Origin: Enoplolaimus lenunculus
Lineage: Eukaryota > Nematoda > Enoplea > Enoplida > Thoracostomopsidae
Direction of reading: 5' to 3'
DNA: 64,000 bases
NCBI GenBank assembly: GCA_030248215.1
Contig: JASANG010000048.1
Location: 62,001-126,000, forward strand
A program made the position numbers and the translations under genes. Of this stretch, positions 24,220 to 35,557 are shown piece after piece (the first letter of the stretch is position 1; each line of letters begins with the position of its first letter). The notes under the pieces were generated by a model. The model saw only the letters and a program-made list of their open reading frames with translations. It made no database searches and was not told where the DNA came from.

Positions 24220-24712
24220 TGGTATAGCGTTCAAAATTCCTCTACCCGTTACCCGCAATAACCCCAGCAAAATTCCTTTACCGTTACTCGCCTTTTATCC
24301 GCACTTAATATTTTTTCTGCGTTAAATACAATTGTGTAACTTTACTGTGCATTGCTGTTTACCCGATTATTCACTCGTAAAGTAAAAATCGTTTACAAAA
24401 ATTCAATTGTTATGAAAATTTAAGGTGGCTAAAAATTAACCAAACTTTTTACCTGCCCTTTAAAATTGTTTAATACCCTCGGGTATACTCGCGTCCAAAT
24501 TTTCTAACCCAACCCGCCGTTTTACCTCGCGGGTACCTTCGGATAAACGTACAGCTCTGATATAAAACGTTTAAAATGGTTCCGCAAAGATATTCGGCTT
24601 TCTTAAGCATATGCCTTACCCTTGCTCCTATTCTTGGTACTACACACTGACAAATGACAGACATTATGGTTCTGCCAGTAGTATATCTTATACTATGTGT
24701 AACACAAATAGT

Positions 24713-24903
24713 GGCCCATGCTACTTTAAGGGGCGTCCAGGTTTCTGGTGGGCCTATAAAAGAGTAAAGCTTAGATTCTAGATTACACATTTTTTGCTTA
24801 GGCTTAGGCTTTAGGAACACAATGTTGTAACGCATAGACTTTGACTTAGGTTTAGGAATACGCATAATCCACTGTTAATATGCTCCTTAAAGTAACATTG
24901 GCC
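24713..24903. mobile_element. MITE family B, perfect 8-bp target duplication
   Basis: The inverted ends ggcccatgctactttaagg and ccttaaagtaacattggcc are flanked by identical caaatagt (24705-24712 and 24904-24911). The interior reads gggcctataaa, aaagcttagat, a T-run, then gcttaggcttagg and aatacgcat. It is 191 bp long. Confidence 0.85.
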
Positions 24904-24911
24904 CAAATAGT

Positions 24912-26545
24912 CCTAAACCTCCACGAACTAGAGATATATGAAAAAAGTCGGCTTTATAGGCTTCAACCTTTATACTCTCATATCTTAGAGTTAAAAAACT
25001 GATATCTACTGAAATTGCAATGCGGGCTATTCGCTTTCTTTTAATTCATGTGAAATCTACTACGCATACCCCCCTTTGTAAAATATTTTCAATTTTCTCA
25101 GTATAGCATATATATGCAGGATCGTAGCCAGCTCACCTTGCAATATAGCTAAGCTAAACATTTTTCAGATGGCAACATCCAATGATTTTTGATGACTTAC
25201 AAACAAGGTTGACAATTTCCTACCGATGGAAGGACGAGCGAAACTTTTCCAAAGGGCACTGAACCAACCTGCCCCCCCTTTCTGCATCTTTGGCTATGGG
25301 CCCGATAAAAATGTTAAGCTGAACATCGGGTCTGATATATAAAAGCATGAATATATATACAATGTGTGCAGATACGCACGCCATATTCTAAGAACTCGTC
25401 TAGTGTTTCTGTACATATGTGGTATGTTCTATACACCCGTGACTTGTGTTCTATAAAACCCACTCGTTTATAGTTCGTTCTATACACAGCGTTTAGTCTG
25501 TTCCGCCATGGTTTTAGTTATGTCTATGTTCTATATATAGCTATACTCACAGTGCCATGCTATAGCGATTCCGCCATGCCCCTCCCCGCCCCGAAATGTG
25601 GGGAGATAATCATATCCCATCGGGGGCGACGCTCTAAATATTTTAAAAAATAATTTATTAATTTTGTAATAAATAAAAATTGTCAATATATATATTATAT
25701 GTATATATAAATATTATATATATATATATATACATAAATAATATTCGTTTCACAGAGAACCCAGTACAATTGTGCTAATTTTAGACTTTTACAGTGCCGA
25801 AAGCTTGTAGTAAATCACTTTGTCAAACATTTACATATCATGGTACCATGATATGAAAATTGTACCCGATATAGGTTACCATGTGAACCAAGAAAAAGTC
25901 CCTTGCGAAGTATTAGGGTTGATTTTTTGGCAGGTCCGTAGCCAAAACAAAGGGATGGGGACATGATCGACACAACCCTTCTCACAGTAGTGGTTCTATT
26001 TCGACAGTTGTTTGCCTGCATCGGCAGATAGTAGTTGATAGTATAGCGCTTAATTTTTCATTTGTTGTGAGCCCCGCGAACCGAAGCTGTTTTTGTACCC
26101 TGCCTGAATTTGACTTTTTTGCCAGTTGTCTGCGACAGGTGCGGGTCCGTAGCCAAGGGGGCAGGTCGGTTAAGCTCTCCAGTGGCAAATCTGCGCCCCC
26201 CTATAAAAATTTCAACCTTGCTTGTAAGTCAACGAAAAGGCTTGTATGCCCCTCCTGAATAATTTCCCCCCTAGGAAGGTTGAGCTGGCTACGAGCCTGA
26301 ACAGGTGTATATGAAATTGTAGTTGACGCTTTTAATTTCTTGCTGGTCTTTAAAGTATTTGTTAATAGATAAAGAGTATAGACGCGAACAGGGATGTTTG
26401 CAATTTGCAATATATTGCAAGTTGTTGTTGTTATCTGCGTGTTCAGCGTTATCTATAATAGTTTCAACGTTTTAGTAGTTGCGTCGTTAGAAAATTTGAC
26501 AAACTGTGCATACTTATATGCTGTGAAGCATAATTTTTTTATCAG
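24912..26545. other. Repeat-rich intergenic stretch, no gene recognised
   Basis: It holds a TATATA microsatellite (about 25684-25737) and degenerate duplicated phrases of the type gtccgtagccaagggggcag and gagctggctacgagcc, related to the tandem duplication at 31.8-32.3 kb. Short open frames look accidental. Confidence 0.4.
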
Positions 26546-26549
26546 CCCA

Positions 26550-26763
26550 CTTATCGATCAGGAGCTGACCGTTTTTCTGCGAGACTGCAATAGAGTACTG
26601 TTAAGCTTTCGACTATTTTTTTGCTTTGGCTTATGTTTCGGGATCCGCTTATCCTTAAAGCGTAAGCTTAGGTTGGTTTAGGCTTATCTTAATGATGAAG
26701 TTTAGACATAACTTTAGGAATATGTTTATACTACTGTCACAACCCTATTCTGTACACTGGTCA
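26550..26763. mobile_element. Diverged MITE family A copy
   Basis: The interior (gactgcaatagagtactg, aagctttcgac, T-run, ttaggttggtttaggctta, atatgtttatactactgt) follows family A order. The right end ccctattctgtacactgg is a degenerate ccctgttctatacatgg. Confidence 0.5.
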
Positions 26764-27234
26764 TATCATTTTGTCTATAAACGTCGTGGTTCGCGAAAAA
26801 TGAGTTAGTTTGCCATGATTGGACCGTCCAATGGTTGAGCCCTAATTGGTTGTTTTCGGAGGTGCCTACACCGGCACTGGAGACAGGCTATACCATTCCT
26901 CGAGTTTCACTGAAAATTCAACCAATTGTATTGCGAAAAAACTTATTTATGATCCAATCTAATAGCGAATCAGAATCTGTAATAATTTGTTAAACCAGAA
27001 AATTATATTTTGAGATATGCAGTCGAAACCTTTTAGAGTTGAATGACCAATCTCCTACGGTGATGGGTTTGGACCTATGCACCATCCTATTGATGGCAAA
27101 ATTTAGAATGTCGTTACAAAATTTTCCCAACTTTACAAGCTCTTTCTTGCAAAGGCCAACCCAAGTTTTATCTTTAACCCTTTCTCACATGAATATTTTC
27201 TATTTCCCCTGAGACCTACTTTAATGCTAGGATT

Positions 27235-27302
27235 CGAACTCCAGTGACTGGAGTGGGAGACGTATACCATCACCACTCAGCTAATGGAGCTTGACGCTCG
27301 AG
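27235..27302 (-). repeat. tRNA-like (SINE or pseudo-tRNA) sequence
   Basis: The minus strand has a perfect A-box TAGCTGAGTGG and a B-box AGTTCGAATCC at tRNA-like spacing. Between them is a hairpin (actccagt/actggagt) instead of an anticodon arm. The acceptor and T stems do not pair, so this is a degenerate Pol III element and not a tRNA gene. Confidence 0.5.
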
Positions 27303-28429
27303 CCCGAGGGTGCTCTCACGTCTTGTGGTGATTTAGTACTATGTATACGTGTTGCAATTGTTAAACACGATGCGATATGCACTATTTAACCTATGTACAC
27401 TGCGCTGAGTTGCCTACAGGGAACTCAATGTGAGAAGGGGTTAAGAGGCAAACCATGTTTTCATAGGAGCATAAATATAGTAAGCATATAGCTTATATCT
27501 GCTTTTTAGGCATAGGCTTAGGAATATATGTTTACTGTTACGCCCCTGATCTCTACATGGGCTCCAATCAAAGTAAACATTGGCCCAAAAGCTTTTATGG
27601 TAAATTAACCTTTAAGTGTGTGAACTTTCTCTGAAATTTCAGGCGAACTAGGTGGAGGAATAGCAGATGCCTATAGTCATATGCATTTCATTCCCTCAAT
27701 TTAAATTTTAATTTGGTCTCATAGTATATTTTGACTTGACCCTTTGACATTTTTGAAATCGTCTGACGGGAAATTTAATTGATATCTATAAGGAGGTTGT
27801 CAAAAAAAATCGGATTCGGTGATTGTAGCTTTGCGTAGTTTATTTTCCGCCGTGTATCATCACTATGTGTAGGAAACGAATTTTTTTATATTTGAAATAT
27901 ATTTTTAAGTTATATATATAATGCGCAGCAGGTCAGCGGCCTTTCCATGTTTTCTTTGCGGTACTGAAAACGGAAGGGAGTGATGGGTTGTGTAAAAAAT
28001 TTAAAAAATATTGACATACCTGTGTAAGTTGATCTTCTTGAAAAATGCCGACTTATTTAGTTCGAAGGTATAAATTACGTCTGTTTGATGATTTGCCGCT
28101 CGGCTTGCGTAAGAATGGACAGGACACTGCGGCGTATACCGTAAGACTGGACCGAGGCCACTCCCAAACTAATTTTTTGACAGATTTTACTATTAAGTAC
28201 TAATCTATGGACTATCCTTCAGAGCTTAATAATGCGTCAAAAAAATTTTACCATATGCTATGTATGTGGTATTGGCAGCGAAAAATTGTAAGGTTAAAAG
28301 GACATTATCGTTTTATCACCAAAAATTTTCTGAGGAGAGAAATTGTAAGGTGGGACCTTAATACCATTGTATAACAAAAACTTGATGACGGGTGGAGTAC
28401 GTCCACCGCCCTACCCATGGATCTGCAAG

Positions 28430-28612
28430 CGGATCAACAGTGTCCTAATGACTATAATCTAAGAATACTTCTAAGCGTAATCCTAAGCCTAAGTCTAAAA
28501 GCACAACAATGGTCGATGAATAATTGTCCAGTCGATGAGATTTCGGATTATAAGTTATTGGTCGACGAGTTGTCAGTCTACAAGATTTCAGGCGACAAAT
28601 TGTGATACCACT
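28430..28612. mobile_element. MITE family F copy (GACAANTTGTCG ends, telomere-hexamer interior)
   Basis: caacagtgtcctaa is followed by cctaagcctaagtc hexamers, then gacgagttgtcag, aagatttcaggcg and gacaaattgtgat. This order matches the copies at 34.35, 40.26 and 43.48 kb. Confidence 0.55.
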
Positions 28613-28619
28613 CCCGTCC

Positions 28620-28770
28620 CGCCTAGGCATCCGCTCGTGTTAACATTGACCAATCAAATTTCGTCATAAGGCACTAGGCCAATGTAACCGCTCCGCTCCC
28701 ACCTAGGCATCCGCTCGTGTTGACATTGACCAATCAAATTTCGTCATAAGGCACTGGGCCAATGTATAGA
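28620..28770. repeat. 80-bp tandem duplication beside a MITE
   Basis: cctaggcatccgctcgtgtt, then attgaccaatcaaatttcg and cataaggcact, occurs at about 28622 and again at 28702 with very few differences. The second copy runs straight into the family A MITE at 28757. Confidence 0.75.
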
Positions 28771-28966
28771 ACAGGGCCGGAACAGTAGTATAAACATATA
28801 TCTAAGCCTAAGTTTAAGCCTAAAGCATAAGTCTTAGCGTAAGAATGAGCATATACCTAAGCCTATTAAGCCTAAAGCCTAAAAGCAGAAAAATTACTCT
28901 AAAGTTTAAGCTTACTCTATTACAGTCCCGCCGGAAAACGTTCCGGTTCTGTTCTATACATGGGAA
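28757..28966. mobile_element. MITE family A copy
   Basis: The left end ggccaatgtatagaacaggg and right end gttctgttctatacatggg enclose taagcctaag-type hexamers in the orientation opposite to the 21.8 kb copy. The interior ends aaagcagaaaaattactc and ctattacagtcccgccgg. Confidence 0.75.
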
Positions 28967-28971
28967 TATCA

Positions 28972-29370
28972 ATATAATTGTATAGTGGATAAATGACTCC
29001 AACACCAAATAAACTTGAGTTCGAAACTTCAAAGCGTACTTAAGTTTAGAAAGTACATGCCTACACGGCAAAAAATCGTGAGTCAAATTGACTCCCTCCG
29101 AAATAGGCTCTACGGACTACACAAATTGAGTCAAATTCGACTCCGCCAGAGTCAAACGTGCGACTAAGTGAGTCGAATTTGACTCTGGCGGAGTCTAATT
29201 TGACTCAATTTGTGTAGTCCGTAGAGCCTATTTCGGAAGGAGTCAATTTGACTCATCATTTTTTGCAGTGTAAGTATAACCTTGCATTATCGCTCAAACT
29301 ATTGACACAAGACAAATAAACGTTTAATTCAACGGATAACTGCAGTACCGGATACATATCAGTAAACTAA
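28972..29370. mobile_element. Partial, inverted family H copy interrupted by a palindromic MITE
   Basis: tggataaatgactccaacac and, further on, acaagacaaataaacgttta are the reverse complement of the 23.06-23.24 kb part of the family H element. The palindromic MITE at 29064-29270 sits inside it. Confidence 0.6.
29064..29270. mobile_element. Palindromic MITE family C, TA-flanked
   Basis: The ends cacggcaaaaaatcgtgag and ctcatcattttttgcagtg are flanked by TA (29062-29063, 29271-29272). The body folds into a near-perfect hairpin with ctccgaaataggctctacgg mirrored on the other arm. Confidence 0.8.
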
Positions 29371-29677
29371 AGGGTGGCGGAGTTTTCTTTTTACAGCATG
29401 GACACTCGATGACACTTTTATAGTTTGATATCAAAATTTTCGGCAAATGTTGGTATATACCTTTTAGGGTCTTTGGAAAGGCCCATGTAAAGAACGGTGA
29501 GATGAGGTTGGTTTGGCTGAGAAATTGGGACGAACTGGTCGGCTCGTAAAAAGGGAAACGTGGAAAACTTAAACGCATACGCTTTTGTGTCCGTTGATAG
29601 CATAAGGCGATGTTTGGTTGCTTTGGCTTAGGGTTGTGTTGTGGCGGTTTTGCTACAAAATCGGGAATAGCGGAACT

Positions 29678-29866
29678 GGCCAATGTTACTTTTTAAGGGG
29701 CGTAACAGCAAATTAAGCGTATTCCTAAACCTAAAGTCTGAACGTTGCAAAGATTTGTTCCTAAACCTAAGCCTAGGTCTAAGCAAAAAAATATAATCTA
29801 GAATGTAAACCCATTCTTTTTATGGACCCACCAGAAAGCTGGACGCCCCTTAAAGTAACATGGGCC
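29678..29866. mobile_element. MITE family B copy
   Basis: The ends ggccaatgttactttttaag and cttaaagtaacatgggcc enclose cctaagcctaggtctaag and acccaccagaaagctggacg. The flanks share only gcgg. Confidence 0.75.
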
Positions 29867-30020
29867 GCGGCGAATTCCACAGCTAACTCTGTTGAAGTCC
29901 TGCGGAAAAACTATACCCCCTCAAAGTAAAAAGAAGGCAACTGTCAGTGGAACATGCCTAGTTTTCTATCCTCCCATTGACTAATTTCTGCTAAACATAA
30001 ATAAACGTCTGTTGATTCTG

Positions 30021-30216
30021 GTCAATGTCCAGAACAGGCCTTTAACAGTAGCAAGAGCATATTCCTAAGCTTGGGCTCAAGTCTAAGCGTAAAATGAGCT
30101 TATACTTAAAGTCTACAATAAAACCTAATCAAAAAATTAGTCTAAAGCTTAAACTCTTACTCTATTGCAGTCCCGCACAAAAACGCCTCGCCCAGATTGA
30201 TCTTTATACATGGGCC
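30021..30216. mobile_element. Diverged MITE family A copy
   Basis: gtcaatgtccagaacagg at the left and tctttatacatgggcc at the right flank the family interior (cagtagcaagagcatattcc, gtctaaagctt, tctattgcagtcccg). Confidence 0.55.
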
Positions 30217-31831
30217 GTGCGTGCAGATTCTAAACGCGCCTGCGACTCAAAATTTTTTACTAATATCATTCTTTATCGCTGTCATATATAGTTTATACAT
30301 TTTGAAAATTCAACTACTACCACCACTACTACTACTATACACCGACCCACAGAGAACAAAAATTTTTTTACTGAGTGTTTTTTCGTTCGTTTCACAACCT
30401 CTCACCCCCCAATCGGCCACACTACACCGTATTGCTGTACAATCAGCCTGCCCCCATCACGACAAAAAAAACGACAACTTCTACAACGACGCAAGTTGTT
30501 CACCCCTCCCCGTTCCACCCCACACAGTGTACACTTTATACTGTATTTTACCCCCCGTATAATCAATACTTTGAATACCATATACGTAGACGGGAAATTT
30601 AGACAACGCGGTGCTTGATTGTGAAATCAGACCAGGTTAAGCAAACCATTGATTGACAAGTTTCCCAAATTAAAACCAATAATGCATCACCCTATCAGAA
30701 AATCCGTTTACAGGGGGAACAGTAACCCCCGCCCCCCTGTGCTGAATCTCATCGATACAGTAAGGTGGCAGATTCAATATAAATACATGTACATATATGT
30801 CGTACAGTCGCCTTGCAATACTGTCAAGTGTTTTTATACGAAGCATAGGAAAAATAATATACATACAAATGTATACCGTACCAGTGTTGCCCTCCCTCCC
30901 AAAAAACATGTAAATTGGATGACCAGGACCGGAGCAGCAGCCACCCCCTATTCCTTCCATTTTGAGGGGCCCACCCCTAAAGGGTCCCCCACTTTAACCT
31001 GTTGAAACAAAAATCGGTGAAGTTTTAAAATGTGTTCGTTGTTAATATTATATATTAATATGTATAGTGTATGTGTTTATTTTTTCAATTCGCAATACAT
31101 CGTCAATGTCTATAATTGCTTATATATTGTATATCGGTACATTTACATGTATATGCATCAACTATAACTACATACATACATATACAAATATCTAGACATA
31201 TATGTTTACGTACTGTTTGTAGACATATACGTATATGCATAATTATCAGAGTTTGAATCCAAAAATTTTTAACCGGGGGGGCGGTCTGGTAAATGTTATG
31301 AAAAGTAAAAATTACAAGATAGGGGACGATTATCATTTTAGCACCAAAATCATTTTTGACGGCGAAAAATTGTGCGGTAGGGACCGTACCATTATGGCAC
31401 AAAAATTTCTGACGGGGTGAACGCACATGACGCCTTGCCCCCTTCTGGATGCGATAGTGGCCATTATGTGTATATATGCATTATATATGAATGTACATTT
31501 ATCCACAAAGGTTATATATCACCTTAGTTTTCGGATATGAATTAGAAGCGGAAGGCATTTTTAATGCATTTTTGCATAAAATAATGGTGGCAGACAAATT
31601 TTGTCCGGTGAAGAAATGCCCGAATCTGTTCCGTTCCCCCGAAAATAAAATTCTTCTTTGCTTCGCCCCCCAGAATAAAACTGTGCCTCTGGTTTCGCCC
31701 CCGATAAAGATATACATATATGGCGTGAATATATTTATGTGTTTGTTTTTATAATACACACAGAAAACATATTAACGAGACTTTATATGTACGAATGTGC
31801 GTTTTCGTTTCTGTATGCACGGTTCGTCGCT
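30217..31831. other. Intergenic stretch, no gene recognised
   Basis: AT-rich with many TATA/ACAT runs and C-runs. Open frames up to about 120 codons overlap one another on both strands and show no family resemblance. Confidence 0.4.
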
Positions 31832-32289
31832 CGATCGTCTCGCTAGGGGGCGGGATGGGCTAAATGTTTTTCAACAGGGGCATACATGAGGTTTCTTTGA
31901 CTTACAAGCGAATTTTTACATTTTTTAAGGTTAGCCATAATTTTTCAATGGGGACGCTGAGCACCCGCACCGGGGCTCTCCCCTTGGCTACGAACCCGTA
32001 CGATTGTTGGTGTATATATTGTGTTGTAGTATGTGTATTGTATACTACGCGTTATATGCCCGATCGTCCCGCTAGGGGGTGGGACGGCTTTAACTTTTTT
32101 TAACAGGGACCTACATGAGTTTTCGTTGACTTACAAGCGAAGTTTTACATTTTCTAAGGTTAACCATAATTTTTCAAGGGGGATGCTGAGCACCCGCACC
32201 GGGGCTCACCCCTTGGCTACGCAGCCGTACGCTTGTTGGTGTATATATTGTGTTGTAGTATGTGTATTGTATGCGAAGCGCGTTGTATG
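31832..32289. repeat. Tandem duplication, period about 229 bp
   Basis: Two copies, each starting cgatcgt(c/t)(c/t)cgctagggg and continuing through gacttacaagcga, gctgagcacccgcaccgggg, ccttggctacg and tgtgttgtagtatgtgtatt. They differ by scattered substitutions. Related single copies occur near 25.1 and 26.2 kb. Confidence 0.8.
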
Positions 32290-32917
32290 CGAACAGTGTT
32301 TTTGTTATTTTGACGTTGTTATATAGAAAGTAGTGTAAAGGTTCGATTCGTTCGTCTCAAAAGACGTCACGCACAGTTGTGCGCTGTGTTGTATACAGTG
32401 AGAGTATGTTTTGTGTTTCCATAGTTATTTTTTTCTTCTGTTCGTCAGGGCACAAAGGCAGGGGGATTCGGGCAATAACAAGCGGGTGCTAGTATCCCAC
32501 CATAGTCGAGCACGAATTTTCCTTCCAGGAATTTTTCGGAAAAGCATTAGTGAAAGGCGATGAAAACAATTTCGAACATCACCATCAATTCTAAGCAGGT
32601 TGCTGACAATCGACAGGCTTGATTTTCTTCTGCTTTAAAATATAGATAGATTTGCATTAAGTTTATGATGACAAAAAATGCTTACTGATATAAAACGCGT
32701 TCCAAAAATTGTATTGACGTCCAGCATCAACCGATACTTTGACTTCTGTTGGTCCAATACGATATATTGAACCTATGGGGATAATGCATCTCGCTTTTAC
32801 CATGTTTATCTAAAAATAACGCATTAATCATTGTAGCTAATCAAAGGACACTTGCACGATCCGCTCTGGACAGGCTTAAGGTTAAAATAAGGCTTAGGTT
32901 TATGTAAAGTTGGGCAC

Positions 32918-33058
32918 CGGAAGAAACCAACGAAAAAACGTTTCTTTTCCGATTTTTTCCCGATGGGGTGGAAAAAAGAAAACAAACGGAACACATTTTT
33001 TACGTTTTAGTGAAAAAACGCCGGTTGTTTGTAAGCAAACCGGAATTCCAGTTGCACC
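32918..33058. mobile_element. Fragment of a hAT-like MITE
   Basis: The right end aaaccggaattccagttgca then ccttgg matches the CCGGAATTCCGGTTGCACC terminus of the 57.45 kb copy. The left end (gttgggcaccgg) is poor. Confidence 0.4.
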
Positions 33059-33659
33059 TTGGCTACTGTGTACTTCTTTAATCTGAAAATAACTGTTATA
33101 TCTATGTGTGACTTTGCTGGTTCACTTGCAACCCGTGCTACAACTGACTTGTACCGCGATTCTAAAACAATTTTTGGTTTCTTGAATAAAGCTGGCTAGC
33201 CGGCACGGACCCGTAGCACATAGCGTTCATGGTGTTGCTCAAATTTCCTAAAAAATGTTGGTTGCTTTTAAAAGTTTAGACCCACTTTTAAGACCTGTAA
33301 ACTACCTGCACGCCATTCCTAAAATGCTATTTGAAACACCACTGTGTTGCATACCGAGCTAGCGGATCAAGTAAAGTTATCTGCCCTTCAAAAGAGAAAC
33401 TTCACATGAGGCCTTAAGGAGGAGTTTACTAGTTACATCACGAGACAATTTAGTCATTTTTTCAAAATATTTCGATGCTGATCCGGAAATTGAGGTATAT
33501 AATTCTAGAGCAAAGGCTTGTATGGTTGAACGGGGGTTTTTTGTTCGCTCGTTTACTATCGCAACCCACGGTTCAACGTGAGTTTGAATATTGAGGTTGA
33601 GTCGTTCAGGATTCGGAGCCAACTATTCGGATCATGAGTCCGTCGTGTTAGTTTTTAGG

Positions 33660-33978
33660 ACCGTCCCGGTTTGTCGTGGGTTTGCAAAACAGTAGGCTTA
33701 CATTGTAGACAACATGTTTTTGCTTAGGCTTAAGCTTAGGAATATGCTTTTGCTACGCTTAGGTTTGGGAATACGCTTAATCTACTGTTACGGTCCTAAA
33801 AGTAACATTGGCCGGATCGGTTGCATACGAGGCTGTAGTAGAGTCAGTTTAAGCTTTGGACTAACTTTTTTTTGCTTAGACTTAGGAATAGACTCATCCA
33901 TACGCTTACGTTTAGGCTTAGGCTTAGGCTTAGGAGTATGCGTGTACTACTGTTCCGGCCCTGTTCTATACCTGAGCC
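33660..33978. mobile_element. Two abutting MITEs: family B (to 33813) then family A (to 33978)
   Basis: The first ends tcctaaaagtaacattggcc at 33813. The next interior starts at once (gtagtagagtcagtttaag, taggcttaggcttaggctta) and ends ttccggccctgttctatacc. Both carry cttagg arrays in the same direction, which shows the shared interior directly. Confidence 0.6.
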
Positions 33979-34344
33979 ATTCTTGCTACAGGAGGGCAAA
34001 AAATTTAGAAGCATACAAGGATTTCAAGTAAGCTTTACAAGTAGGTTGAAAGCTTTCTAAGGATGCTAAGATTTTGTGTAGGGTGGTCGTTGCTGACCAA
34101 TTCCTGACATCGAGTCCACGCAGCGCCAGTTTCTTACGCTTTCTGCTAGTGCTTTAGCGATGGATCGGCTAGGGAACTTCCAGTCCGGAGACAAATTTTT
34201 GACCTCCTGCTGATAGATTCCGCTGAAATAATACGAAATCAATGGCGGATCCAAGTTTACCCACTCCGTGCAATGGCCGGTAAACGCGTAGCCTGTAGCA
34301 TGGATTTACTTTCGGGACGAAAATAACATCATTTTTTGGACTTT

Positions 34345-34645
34345 ATAGACAATTTGTCGACTGACAACTTGTCATGTAACAGTGCTCTAACCTTAAGCCT
34401 AAGCCTAAACATAATTCTAAACTGAATTCTGTAACCTACGCCTAAGCCTAAACATAATTCTAAACTGAATTCTGTAACCTACGCCTAAGCCTAAGCCTAA
34501 ACATAATTGTAAACTGCATCCTGTAATCTACGCGTAAGCCTAAGCCTAAGCCTAAACGTAATTGATTTTCGACAAATATTCTCAAACTCGACAAGATTTC
34601 GGATTCACAAGTTGTGTCGGTTGCGACGAGTTGTCGTGAGATACA
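34345..34645. mobile_element. MITE family F with internal 44-bp tandem repeats
   Basis: The left gacaatttgtcgactgac and right gcgacgagttgtcgtgag are family F ends. Inside, cctaagcctaaacataattc plus taaactgaattctgtaacct repeats about three times, with one to three extra cctaag hexamers per unit. Confidence 0.65.
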
Positions 34646-34654
34646 TTTCGGGAA

Positions 34655-35027
34655 CGGTGCAATCGGAATTCCGATTCAAAATGAGTCCCGATTCCGAATC
34701 CGATTGTACAATCAATCGTAATCGGAATTTCCACATTTCAATTTTAGGCCTACATGATGTGATATGTTGTATAAATTTTCGGCATCATTTATGCATTAAA
34801 TTGTTTTTTACATGTTAACTTATCAATAATTGATTGTAGTTTAGTTTTACAGAGCCAAATAATGATTGCCAATTTGTTCATGCGACGTTTTTGAGAATTG
34901 TTGCCAGCCAACAGATACTTTAAATCAATATTATGTATACTTTGTTAATACAAATTATTCGCATAGTCACAAACTTTGTAGTTCTGATTCCGATTCCGGT
35001 ATAATCCAGTTCCGCTTTGCACCCTCG
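34655..35027. mobile_element. hAT-like MITE family D copy
   Basis: ggtgcaatcggaattccgat at the left and gttccgctttgcaccctcg at the right. The interior (ttgttcatgcga, cagccaacagatac, aatacaaattattcgcatag) is shared with the copies at 35558-35955 and 46850-47209. Confidence 0.65.
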
Positions 35028-35050
35028 ACGAAAAATGCAGTTAGATTGAC

Positions 35051-35330
35051 GGGTTACGCGGCGCAAATGCGTAGAGTGTTCACTAAAGGATTCGTAGACT
35101 AACAGTTCGATCCCCGCTCCGGAAGCGCCCGCTTATTCCAGCTGCTTAGAGTAGAAAAGTCTGATGTCCCGGTTCCTACATTAGAGTGTCAGATTGGGTT
35201 TTGTCGTTCCCTAAGGTGCAGCAGTGTCCGGTATCGGCACTGACAACCAGTGTTTATTTGATTTGAGTTCATTGAATAATTAATGACCTCAACTCAGGAG
35301 GTTAAAACATGGCTTATCACAAAAAATAGT
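35051..35330 (+). mobile_element. tRNA-derived SINE copy (plus strand)
   Basis: The head ggcgcaaatgcgtagagtg (A-box region) and cagttcgatccc (B-box) is followed by the core ttccagctgcttag, which is identical to the SINE on the minus strand near 5.39 kb. The 3' end is not defined. Confidence 0.55.
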
Positions 35331-35405
35331 TGTTTTGCGGGTGACGTTTACCGTCGACTGTCTTGAATTTGAACGATTTTCATTTCTAGGTATTATCAAA
35401 ACAAG

Positions 35406-35448
35406 GTTGTTGTTGTTCTTGTTGTTGTTGTTGTTGTTGTTGTTGTAG
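35406..35448. repeat. GTT trinucleotide microsatellite
   Basis: About 13 GTT units with one interruption. It is the same triplet (CAA/GTT) that expands in the Gln- and Asn-coding exons of the nearby gene, here in non-coding DNA. Confidence 0.85.
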
Positions 35449-35557
35449 TTGGTTTAGTTTCCTTTTTAGAATAAATGTATGTTAGAATTTGCGATTGTTT
35501 GAGTCGGGCGACAACTTGTCACACGCTGGCTAGGGCGTGACCAACACCGCCGCTAGC

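Noticed and set aside
27235-27302. Functional tRNA gene
   Set aside because: The A and B boxes match, but the acceptor, anticodon and T stems do not pair.
29324-29683. 119-codon minus-strand frame rich in Pro and Lys as a small gene
   Set aside because: It runs across the edge of an inverted family H copy and into a family B MITE, and shows no domain.
30197-31005. Overlapping open frames of 95-121 codons on both strands
   Set aside because: They overlap each other, contain low-complexity C/T-rich sequence and resemble no family.
34385-34560. True internal telomere from chromosome fusion
   Set aside because: The hexamers are short, degenerate and lie within MITE boundaries repeated elsewhere in the window.
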